DNA from: Cerrena zonata
Lineage: Eukaryota; Basidiomycota; Agaricomycetes; Polyporales; Cerrenaceae
Direction of reading: 5' to 3'
Length of the DNA stretch: 64,000 bases
Assembly (NCBI GenBank): GCA_038087015.1
Contig: JASBNA010000002.1
Coordinates: 868,001 to 932,000, forward strand
Shown here one piece after another: positions 24,263 to 34,054 of the stretch. The first letter of the stretch is position 1. Each line of letters starts with the position of its first letter. The notes under the pieces are model-generated. The model worked only from the letters and a program-made list of their open reading frames with translations. It did not search any database and was not told the origin of the DNA. Both the position numbers and the translations under genes were made by a program.

Positions 24263-27200
24263 TCAAGTAGATGGGATGTATACCTCTTCGCCTGCCTCTT
24301 CTACATTAGGTTTTGAAGCTTTAGGTTTGTTCGAAGCCTGTCGTCGATTTAGTGTATTATGCCCCTAGTCCAAAAAACTACTTACCTTACGTAGTAGCCA
24401 TGGAACGTCCAAAGTAAGACGTGACTGTAGAATGGAGATATATTCATCATCGGAAGGGTGGCTTGCTAGCTCGTGTAGTGAGTCACTGAGATTCGACGTC
24501 CACGGAGATGCATCAATAAATTCCCCTGCGGAATGAGGGGTCAATATCTCAAACGTGCACACCCAACGCAATTACTACTTACTTGATGTTTCTCCAAGAT
24601 GAATGAAAATATTTTCCAGCGCAGAGGATATAGACGGTATGATTAATAGCGCAATAGCTTCATCGTCCTCCAGAAATTCATGATGTACAATCAACATCAT
24701 GACATCACGGATGTGATCCCAAGCATCCAGAACAGTCAGCGATTGACATTGTCGGTTCCCACCACATGCTTCAATATAAGCTGAGAAGGCAGCTGAGTTG
24801 GATCATCAATCGACTGCCAAGCATTTATTCAACGGAGACAGACTTACATGCAACTGCCAGATTGCTTGATTCGTGCCTCAGGCACAGTGTCCAGATGCTG
24901 TCATCGTCCCACAGCTTGTTAATATCTTTGAAGTCAGGCCGCCTTCGAAGTCGTTCTACTAAGGCCAACGCAGTGACTAGAGCGTCGGCCAGAGCATCTT
25001 CGTATCTGTCTGTGGGATGTGTTATCAAGAGATCCAACAACGCTGCCAGAAACGCCGTGGTTGTTTGACGGTATGCCAGTTTCGTCACATCACAATTCCA
25101 CGCAATGGTTAGAAAATGGAGCATTTGGCGGATTACAACTAACTCGGTATCCGAAAGGCTACGGGTTCGGATTTTTCTATAGAGTTTGTTGGTCAAATGT
25201 TAGAGAGAAATGCAAATCACCAACCTCGTTAACGACGTTAATTCTGTAAGAATTGTCTGTTCATGAATAATGTCCTATTGGTAGTGGAAAGAACGCACTT
25301 TCATCCAATTTCGCGAACAATTTTGGATCCTGGGTACATTTCATGAGTACAGGTCGGACGATCTTTGGGGTGACCAGGGTCAAATATTCTAGGGCGAGAT
25401 TCTTGACTGCGAAAATGGTAAGTGAGCGTATCGTGGCTTGGTAGTCAGGGACATACTATATGAGTCTTTCTCCGGATCTTCGAGCAAGATGAATACATAA
25501 CAGATAGACTGGCAGATGTCTTCAATTATTGGCTCAAAACTTGTTTGTGTACTTTCCGGTATCCGCAATAATTGCGTTGTGACCCAGCATAATCTATGCA
25601 GGGTACAAAGACTCTCGGTGGATAATATCTCGTTGCTTTTGAGACACGCTGAGAAATGTCGAAAAGCCCTCTGGAAGAGCCCAGTGTGATATTATATGAA
25701 GATGTATTGTATGAAACAGATAAACATACCGCAAAACTTGAAATCGCAGCCGAAGGGGCACCATGAACGGTTGTATAAATACTCTCCTGCCACGGATATT
25801 GCTGGTCCCTCAGGCTAGGCTTGTTTATATCAAATAGCCATGTACAAGTCTGTGATAACTATCAGAAATGTATCACCACTATCGAAAATGAGAGACACAC
25901 CAGGTGGTCGATTATTTCTGAGTCTAAAACTCGGTTATCGCTCCATACCCTCCAACTCCAAGGCACAACAGAGCTATATTTCAGGATGATGGTTTGAGGT
26001 AGGTCAACAGTGGGCGAAGGAGTGATGACAGCCAAAGAGTTTAATGGGTCTACTGGTTGAAGTACTCGGCGAATCAGTGCAAGTAATATTGCTTGAGTAT
26101 GAGGACGAAATGTCGGGCTTCCGCATGTTTCGTTAAGTTCTGCACCCTATCCATCCTGTTAGCAAGGGCGTGTAGTCTTAAATACGACAGGCCATACAGC
26201 AAAGAGGGCAATGGTCATAGAGAACATAATCCTAGTTTCCGTGTTGCACTGCGTCTCTTCTGCAGGATCTAACTGAGTATAGTGGTTTGTAATGTGTTGT
26301 CTCAAGATTATTAAGATTTCATTCGGAGAGGACCTAGACAGAAAGTAAGAGCACGAAATTCGAAAAGAAACGACATAATATACTCTGTGATCCAGGGTGA
26401 ATTCGCCCCTAATTGCGGACCGAGCACATATACACCATAGATCAAATGAATCGCTGCACGTAAAGCTGCAGGAGAGACATTCGGTGTTTGAAGTAGCTTG
26501 GGAACATTTCTCCATTCGTCTTTTACGATCACTATCAGTAGGAACAAAATTACCTTGACAATGAAAACACAGACATACGAGGGAAACTGAAGGACTGCAC
26601 GGAAGTGTCATCTCTTCTCGATGCTGCGATAGGGTCTCGAGCTCGGCCACTTTTGTTTCACAAGAGTTGTCCCATAACGGCAAGTATAGCGTGGCTTAAC
26701 TTCGCCAAAATAACATCCACCCAGCAGACAACTACAGAGGAGTGTCCTTGTGGCATCTCTGAAGCAGCAATCTGATGGAAGAGAATACGAAATACGAAAA
26801 GCTTTTCCATAAAGTCATATCTCACTGCAGAGAACATCAAGAGGAAAGCTAGACCGAGTGTAAATTCATACATACATAACGAGGCCAGTCCATTGATTAA
26901 ATGCGCTCGAAACTCGTCCATTAGAACGATTCGGGAATCTAGAAGTACGTCCAAGAACGCCGTTATTGCATTCGAAGCCTGAATGATAAGGTTGTGGGTT
27001 TCTTCTGGGTGCTATAATGACCGCATATAGTCAACATTAACCGTAGATCAATTATAAGAAGCGCATACATCAAGAATGTCCCTAGCATCCAGTGCGAGAA
27101 GTTCACCTGACTACTTTCTCGATAGAAGGGCAATTTGGTATGTCAGAGGCGGCCGGGTGCACAAGCTGTGATTGGGCAAAGTCTTCATATGTCTGGGCGA

Positions 27201-27291
27201 CTTGGGTATCATCGAAGTTCCCGTCCTCTGATTCTGTTTCGCTGCCACTGTCAGGGCTCGCGGAGATTATGGCTTCAGTTCTTATAGCCAT
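24263..27291 (-). CDS. Large multi-exon helical protein, unrecognised
   Basis: Starts at ATG 27291 with an acidic disordered N-terminus (MAIRTEAIISASPDSGSETE). It continues in many small exons separated by 50-60 nt introns, encoding mostly helical, Leu-rich sequence, for example LMDEFRAHLINGLASLCMYE, TLGLAFLLMFSAVRYDFMEK, LRRRPDFKDINKLWDDDSIW and SILQSRLTLDVPWLLRK. The end is Lys/Glu-rich (NKPKASKPNVEEAGEEV, stop at 24263). The pattern suggests an ARM/HEAT-like helical scaffold, but no motif fixes it. One junction near 26697 (AKLS / ATLYLPLWD) reads through only if a TT run on the + strand is shortened by one. Exon limits in the middle are approximate. Confidence 0.5.
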
Positions 27292-27562
27292 GATAGATTG
27301 AGGGGCACGTTAGTAGGTGGGATTAGGTCCAAATGGGCTTTATGAAAGAGACGTGAGGTAAGAAGTCGAAGATTGATATGAGCGCCTACTTCAACACCTC
27401 GTAGAAGAGGGGACAATAAGTTCAAACCAGGAAGATACAGTTTTGTGGGCCCCGTTAAGATGGAATTACCAAGCATTTCTGTTGACCTTTACCTTGTTAG
27501 ACACGCAGAACAATCCTCACCAAGCAAAATCGGCCAAGAGGAAGGTCAGAGCGCAATAGATA
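27292..27562. other. Short intergenic region
   Basis: Promoter of the helical-protein gene and 3' flank of RPC5. No gene seen. Confidence 0.35.
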
Positions 27563-28533
27563 TTATAGACCTCGGATAGTTTTAAGCACAGCAGTAATGT
27601 CCGTAGTACACTCGAGATCTTCCTCATGTGTAGCAAACATATTTTGATACGCCTCAGCCGTCTCGGCCGTCTACAACAGTGCACACAAATTCAGCACGAC
27701 GACGAACAAAGCCAAAACATAAAACAACCACATACCTGCCCCCCACAAAACTCATAATCATCCCATTTCTCATCCTCCTCTGCACGAATCCGCATCAACA
27801 TCTCCCTTCTCACAGCAGTCATCCCACCTCCAAATGGCATCCCTTTATCGTCTGCAGTTTTCCGAATAGAAACCTGGACTTCTTTGGCTTCTCCGGAAGC
27901 TGCTTTCTTTTCTTTCTTCGGTGCAGGTGCGGGTGTTGGTTCGTCTGGATCAGGGAGGAGGACCATCATCCGAGTCATCGTCTGAACCTGCTCCTCGACG
28001 TTTCGCTTTCCGAGTAAGGATGTCCATATATGTTAAAGGTAGGTCGAAGTTGATGGGTTTCGTTAATGGGATGGAGGTGTAGTTTACCTACAGACAAAAA
28101 TGAATATCTCTTCACGTCACACAGAAGGATATACTCACCATCCCGAAGAACACCAAGAACATAAGCTCCATTATGAAGAACCTGTTCACTCCGCATCCTA
28201 ATCTCACTCAACCTCGGCTCCTCATCTTCCCTCCCCTTCCCTTTCACCGCACTATCCTCATTCTTCTCCTTATCATCAGTAACCCTAGCCGCACCCAAAT
28301 CCTTCGCTCTCTCATGATTCCATACCTCCGGCCTCGTATCGACAGGCACATGAACTTCGAGTCTTCGGACTCCAGGCTTTACACGAGCTCGGATTTTCTT
28401 TCCGCTTGCAGGCGGCTGTAGGAGGGACATCTAGGGGTCGAGTGAGTAATGGATATTGGTGGAGGTGTACATGGGGTGCGAGGATGTTGGAAAAGTAGAT
28501 TGGGAGGGTCGATACTAGACGGTCTTCTTCCAT
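27563..28533 (-). CDS. RPC37: RNA polymerase III subunit RPC5 (Rpc37-like)
   Basis: Part of the Pol III TFIIF-like subcomplex that helps initiation and termination at tRNA and 5S genes. The start MEEDRLVSTLPIYFSNILAP and HVHLHQYPLLTRPLDVPP match the conserved RPC5 opening. GKKIRARVKPGVRRLEVHVP, LGAARVTDDKEKN and LHLHPINETHQLRP continue it, followed by LTYMDILTRKAKRR and a DDDSDDGPPP acidic loop. The C-terminal exon ends in LECTTDITAVLKTIRGL. The frame breaks three times, at homopolymers on the + strand: GG 28411-28412, AAA 28035-28037 and GGG 27953-27955. Each is one base too long. As the subunit is essential in yeast, sequence error is far likelier than decay. A 48-nt alternative intron (GTACAC...CCTAG) could bypass the first break but would delete conserved residues. 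Confidence 0.88.
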
Positions 28534-28923
28534 CTTTGCGTTTATGGGAGCCGGTGAAATCGAGTCGTTCAAGTATCGTGGGAATTACTCTGTTCCGTTC
28601 GCTTGGCGCCAACATGTTGGAGAACCTTCAAGCTCAAGCTCCAACTTGAAGCTTGAAGCTTCGAGTTCAAACTTACAAGCAGTAAATGCTAAAACTAAAG
28701 GGGGAGGCGAGATAGAACAATTATTTTGATTTGCGAGACGATGCTCACTGATATAAAACATGATGCAAGAAGAGATGATAATGCTACATATTACTGACAC
28801 CGAGAAAACCTATTGCACAAATGAAATTGAAAAAGCAATTCACGAACGATAAAAAATAAACAAAAATAAAGAACTTGAATGACAGACGACAGAAAATATT
28901 AACAATCAACTCAGAATACGTAG
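28534..28923. other. Intergenic region with small AAGCTT-rich repeat
   Basis: RPC5 promoter and 3' flank of the next minus-strand gene. At 28625-28680 there are imperfect alternating CAAGCTC / AACTTGAAGCTTGAAGCTT units with hairpin potential. From 28790 to 28920 it is A-rich, probably 3' UTR. Confidence 0.4.
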
Positions 28924-31329
28924 CTATACACCATGCGGGTCTGGGGGTTCCCATACTGTTCTCGAATCAAACGAAGGGCGGGGTTTGTCGGCTTGATTGT
29001 GATCGGTAAACGTCAAACTAGTAGGAGTCTCTGGATGCTGAGTGAAATGTTGAGCATCCGATGGAGTGTCTGACGACCCTGCTGAGTGAGGGAGAGAAGA
29101 GAGTTCTCCCAAGTTCGGTGACGGGAAATACAACAACATCAGTCCAATGACTCGGCATCGGAATATGTTCTGCACTATGAGAGCGAGAGGTGTAGGATAT
29201 TGATCTCGAACCTCTAGAGAACTGACTCGCGGTTTGCCAAGGTCTCGACTCCGCATGGGAAGGACTTGAACTCGGGCGCTCAGTGTTTGCTGGGCTATAC
29301 AAACTCGACTGATTGTGGAGGTCATGATGAAGGCCTGTGACTGACGACCAGTCTGCCGTCCGACGCGGTCGCCGTGATACGACACTAACAGGCGAGAAGG
29401 CGCGGCGTGGACGACCTTGGCGGAATACTTTGGCAGCTTCCAGCTCAGCTCGATACATGGGATCCCAGGCTGATGGGTGTTGCAATATCGCCTCACGTTC
29501 ATGGCGCCGGACGACACGGCTGAAACTGTGCATCGTGAATGCTGAGATAATGATCCCTAAAAATGAAAGGTAATATGTCAATGGGCTCCGCGGTTAGTTG
29601 CTATGGATGGAGTTGTACGTACAATTGAAGATGAGCCATCCGAATGGTCCAAGGAGAAAATTACAAGTAACACCAACAAGGACTACACACGCAGTCGCAA
29701 GGAAAATAGCTGTTGTGAAAGTTGTGTATAGAAGCTAAGCATATACTCAGTGACCCGTACTAGTAGTATCTATTTTTATCAACTCACCTCGTCACGAAGG
29801 ACTTTTTTGAGTAATTTCATTCGTGGCATGTACTTGCTTATACGACTCATAACAGACGGCGGACGAGGGGGCGGAGTCGCAGCACGCACGCCGGGCAAGT
29901 CCACCGTTCGCGTTGTAGAGGAGCGGTCATCGGAAGGGGATTCTGCGAAGACAACAGAGGACGTCCAAGTCGGTTGAGGTCTGCTTCCATAGCGCTCTGG
30001 TTTCGATAGTTTCTCCTGCGTCATAGGCACCGGAGAGTCGAGTCCGCAGCAAGTTCGCAACTTGTCAGAGAAGGTAACGAGTAGCGACGGCCTCCGTTTA
30101 GAAGGAAACTGATCGTTCCCTTTGGTCATGGTGGACGGAACCGAGTCGGAATGTTCGTTTGGAACATAATCCCACCATCCTCGGCGTAACTTTTGTGGAC
30201 CGTCCACAGGCGTGTTTCCCGCTGTGGAGACTGGTATTGACAGTCTGCCTCGATCCACAGACTTCCGGGATGTCAGCCAGACGGCGACGAGGACTATGGA
30301 CACGTAAATAAATTAGTAAGGATGGGAGACAAACAGGGAAGCTGTCTTGTGCTTACAACAACCGCAGATGAAGAGGGACTCGACCGTTTGCAAGACGATA
30401 AGAACAGGCACAATTTTGGACCGCTCTACCGAAATACAGCTGCCTGTGAATCATTGAACGCATCATGAGCAGGTGACAAAATGAAATATGAACACGAGTT
30501 CAGTTTTACCTGACAACCGTCGTCGGCCCCGATACTGCGAGAGGTCGAGGCCCATAAGTGCTAGCATAGTCAGCCGTAGGATCACAAGGATCAGGAGTAC
30601 GACCCTCGAACTATTCAAACAGCGATATGCTTTTGTACCCAGGATGCCGGTCATCTAGTCAGCTGTAAGTGCCGAAACAGCGGACCGAGACTCGATACAC
30701 ACCAAGAGCGTATAGGATAATGTGATCCCAATTCTGAATACAAATCCAATACTGTGGTAAATGGGGGAAATGAGGAACAATTAATGAAAGACGTTTAACA
30801 AGACTACTCACGGGGTACAATGCAGGGATTGGATGAAGAATGGAACGAGCATTGCAATGACGGACATGAGTCCCAATATCTGGCTGCAGCAGAGGAGATA
30901 AAACAGTCCCTTCTTCTTGATATGACCCTCGCGAACATAACGGAATGAAGAGAGGGAATTAAGTAAAAAGAAGACACCAGTTGCGCCGAAGACCAACAGC
31001 CATCCGTTTGCCGTTCGGATATCGGTGGCTAATGGCGAGCTCACAAGTGAACCGTCAGGCAGAGCATTATAAGATGGGCGAAATGATTCGATGGGGGTAT
31101 CATAGAAGCGAGCAAAGTCAGGTATTCGAAGTGTGGTTGCGAGTTCAATGACTACAATATTTGGGGTAGAGCAGCTCGAAGGTGATGGTGTGCATTGTAT
31201 GAAGTCGGATGAGGTCGTTGTAGGATTATTGGATTCTGCCAACAAAACATGTCTCGTAACAGTAGCCGAGGGAAGATCAAGCGAATGGTGGGTCCGTGTA
31301 GGAGCTAGCGAGGAGATTGGGGGCGGCAT
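28924..31329 (-). CDS. Membrane protein with 7-TM pattern and long cytoplasmic regions
   Basis: The extracellular-type N-terminus (about 150 residues, Thr/Ser-rich, with CTPSPSSCS) is followed by hydrophobic segments: GWLLVFGATGVFFLLNSLSS, LFYLLCCSQILGLMSVIAML, SIGFVFRIGITLSYTLL, VVLLILVILRLTMLALMGL, VPVLIVLQTVESLFICGCFL, TTFTTAIFLATACVVLVGV and a last one around FLLGPFGWLIFN. A large loop between helices 5 and 6 carries WWDYVPNEH and basic Ser/Pro-rich sequence, and the tail is Ser/Arg-rich. The topology fits a receptor-like or sensor protein, but no named family is recognised. At 29126-29128 (AAA on +) one base too many breaks the frame between WTDVVVFP and SPNLGELSS. Confidence 0.65.
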
Positions 31330-32106
31330 GAGATGATGAAAAGAGAGAAAGAGGGTGTCGCCGTCACCAGGAGGCGGGCATTTGCAGACGAAGGAGAGAG
31401 CAGGTAAGCAAAAGGAGTCGGCGAGGAGGAATGTCGGGGAGGGATGCCTGGGAGAGTGAGTGTATGCGGGAGGGGAACTGAATTGTTGCGAGGGGAGGGG
31501 GAGCCTGAGGAAGAGAGAGTATAGGATGGAGTCCGATAGACTCCGCCAGGGAAGACATAGGTACGGGGGGAGTGACAGGGAAAGCCTAATGAAGGCTTAA
31601 TTGAGCGAGATTGAACACACCGTCTACATCACCCAATCGAGTTAATGTATGTGACCCCATGTCAAACGCCCATGTGCAATGTTACCTATCTATAGCTGTG
31701 CGAGATTGTACATAGTATAATATTGATATGTGCTTCGTGTAAACCGTGGGATCCCTGTTTAATAAACGCGCCTTGTCATCCATTGCAATCTGGTGCAATA
31801 GCTCGATATGGCAAGTGCTGCAGTACGCCAGAGTGCGAGTCTGACCGCCGGGTCAGTGGCACGCCGGAGTCCGAGTCACGGTTGGCACTCGAGTCCGAGT
31901 CGGACTCGGACTCGGACTCGGATGCCAGTGGTATACTCGTACTACCATTAGCTTCTCACTGCACCGTACGTTCAGGTTCAGGTTTAAACATAACAGAATC
32001 GATCATATTTAAAGCTTTCACAAATGATTCTAAATACAGAAACACACACGAATCACAGTAGACCACTTTTTGTGGTCACGGTACGGTACTAGTACTACTA
32101 CTACTA
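31330..32106. other. Promoter of the 7-TM gene and left flank of the transposon
   Basis: The first 250 bp are the purine-rich (+ strand) 5' region of the minus-strand 7-TM gene. Beyond about 31650 lies the likely left end of the Plavaka-type element. It contains a GAGTCC/GACTCG repeat (31863-31925) and an ACT/AGT repeat beginning near 32085. No gene called. Confidence 0.4.
31863..31925. repeat. GAGTCC / GACTCG hexanucleotide repeat
   Basis: Several GAGTCCGAGTC units followed by about four copies of GACTCG. It resembles the DNA of Ser-Asp/Glu codon repeats but lies outside any called gene, at the left edge of the transposon. It may be a subterminal repeat or the remnant of a coding repeat. 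Confidence 0.6.
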
Positions 32107-32150
32107 CTAGTAGCGACATCTGCTGCAGTAGTAGTCACTACTAGTACGAC
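32085..32150. repeat. ACT/AGT trinucleotide repeat with palindromic arms
   Basis: ACTAGTACTACTACTACTAC and a matching GTAGTAGTCACTACTAGTAC stretch flank a CTGCAG core. It overlaps the last codons of the 32107-33822 gene (SDYYCSRCRY) and can fold into a hairpin. Confidence 0.6.
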
Positions 32151-33822
32151 TCGGACTATTGCCGGCAACATTAGACCTACGGTAGGCATCCCGTATACCC
32201 ATATGGCGAACTTCCTCGCAAGTATCACCAGACACATGAGTGATCCTGGGGTAGACCGTCAGTACTCTCCCCCTTACAGCATCCACTCGGAACTCGTCAT
32301 GATCCTCCCTCGCTTGCGCCGCTCGGATTGATTCTAGTGGCGGTAAGTCTTCAGAACCGTCTTCATCTTCTGAGCCAGATCCGATGCCACTCACGCTGTT
32401 ACCGACCGCATCTTGAACAGATTCCTCACCCGGGCCCCTCTTCCGAGTTCCCAACATCTTTTTCTTCACCTCCTCCTGCTCCTGCTCCTCCTCTTCCGAG
32501 TCATAAACCTCCTCCTCTCCAATAACCTCCTGAGTAGGCTCATCCGCATGTATGTAGATAATATATCTACCTTTGCGGATCGGCCTTGCCTTGTAGCCTT
32601 TGTACATCACAACGGAGACGCCATCGACTTTCGATCCTTCACTGGCAAATTCCCGATTGGACTCGGAACTGGGCGCCCCAGAGTGATCGCACTCGAACTT
32701 CAAGGTGGCGGTGAGTATACTAGCCTTCTCACGAGCCAGATTGGCTTGTTCTTGGTAGAGAGAGGCAGAACTGATGTGTAAATCCGCCTGTTCTTGGTAA
32801 AGAGTGGCAGCCCGCTCTTCGGCTGCGATAAGTTGATTTATGGAAGCATGAAGGCTATCCGTTTTGGCTAGGTAAGTCACAGTGACCGTATGAGCTCAAT
32901 GAGACGATATTATAGAAAAACAAAGACATACCTGCCCCAAGTGCACACCCACATGTATGAGTGGGCGGCGGCACATTCTCTTTGTTTCCCTCTTGATCCT
33001 CCACTGGCAGGTCCAACTCATCCATAGTACTGCTAGTAGGCTGACTCGGAACGACTTGGATTGGCTCCATTAGTACGGTGACGCCTGAGGGTAAAAATGA
33101 TTGTTATTTTTACTTTGGGCCTTCATCTTGATTAGAACACTTACTTTGACGTTCGATTTGAGACTTGAACGCTCTCAACTGTTGGTTCAAGTCATCGCGC
33201 TGACCGTCATGGTGAGGTACACCTTTCACCGTCACTGGCATGATCTCCGAGTCCTTGACTTGGGTAGCCACCCAGTCCACTGGAACTCCTGCACTCTCGC
33301 CTTTCACGCCATCCAAGTACGAAACCAATGTACGATCGGCTTCAGACTCAGAGTTAGCCAGGACGCGAGTGTCGGTAGGGGTTCCAGGCACAATACACGG
33401 ACTATTAGGTGAGAACGCTCGACGGACATCCATGGGCTCCCCGTCTTCACTATAGTATTGACCATTCTTGTATACAAAACGCTCGCGCAAGATTTCATGT
33501 TGATCTGAGTCAGTCACGGTGGTTAACGTGCGTTCCCACTGACTATCCGTAGTCTGGGAGTCGAGCGCACCCCCGGCGGCGAACATACTTAAAAAATTAG
33601 AGTGAGTCAATTATCCCTCATAGAAATAAGTTCCAGTACTCACACTGCCGTCTTTTCTTGGCCAGAGGCAGCCACCTTGCGTCCGAGTGTGTGATCGTCC
33701 TCTGAGTCGCTGGAGATACATTCGGGCGAGTATGCCTGTGTGTCATATGAGTCGGGAAGATAGCTTTCCTGTTCATATGAATCGGGGCGATAACTTTCTG
33801 CGTCGAACTCGTGTGTCTGCAT
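32107..33822 (-). CDS. Transposon-borne protein of unknown function
   Basis: Starts at ATG 33822 with a Tyr/Ser/Asp-rich imperfect repeat: DAESYRPDSYEQ, ESYLPDSYDT, QAYSPECISSD. It then encodes FVYKNGQYYSEDGEPMDVRR, a KSQIERQ helix, and ENVPPPTHTCGCALGAG. A coiled-coil region has two near-identical units (ERAATLYQEQADLHISSASL / YQEQANLAREKASIL), then VVMYKGYKARPIRKGRYIIY and a strongly acidic stretch (YDSEEEEQEQEEVKKK) before a basic tail. Four exons, all joints clean. It lies on the same strand as the transposase, 233 bp beyond it, inside the presumed element. No family recognised; a DNA-binding helper is one possibility but nothing shows it. Confidence 0.55.
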
Positions 33823-34054
33823 GACGAAAATTCTGGTAGTGTCAAGAGGGTTAATAGGAAGGTAAGGGATATGGAGTGCAAGTGGTGAAAAAAGCGATTT
33901 AATCCTGCTTACAAATGTATACCAGTGGGCTTGACTCGGAGTCGGTCTCTCAGGTGAGTCGATTATACTTCCGTTGATGCCACCCCGCAGGTGGCGCTGG
34001 TAGCAGACAACTTAGCATAAACCTCAGAACATTTAGAACGGCTAAGCAAATGAA

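Noticed and set aside
28384..28431. 48-nt intron (GTACAC...CCTAG in the minus sense) in RPC5
   Set aside because: It is in frame and would remove one break, but deletes the conserved VHLHQYPL segment, so a one-base error is the better reading.
31723..32061. 112-codon plus frame with Ser-Asp repeat
   Set aside because: The repeat comes from the GACTCG hexamer; the rest has no protein character.
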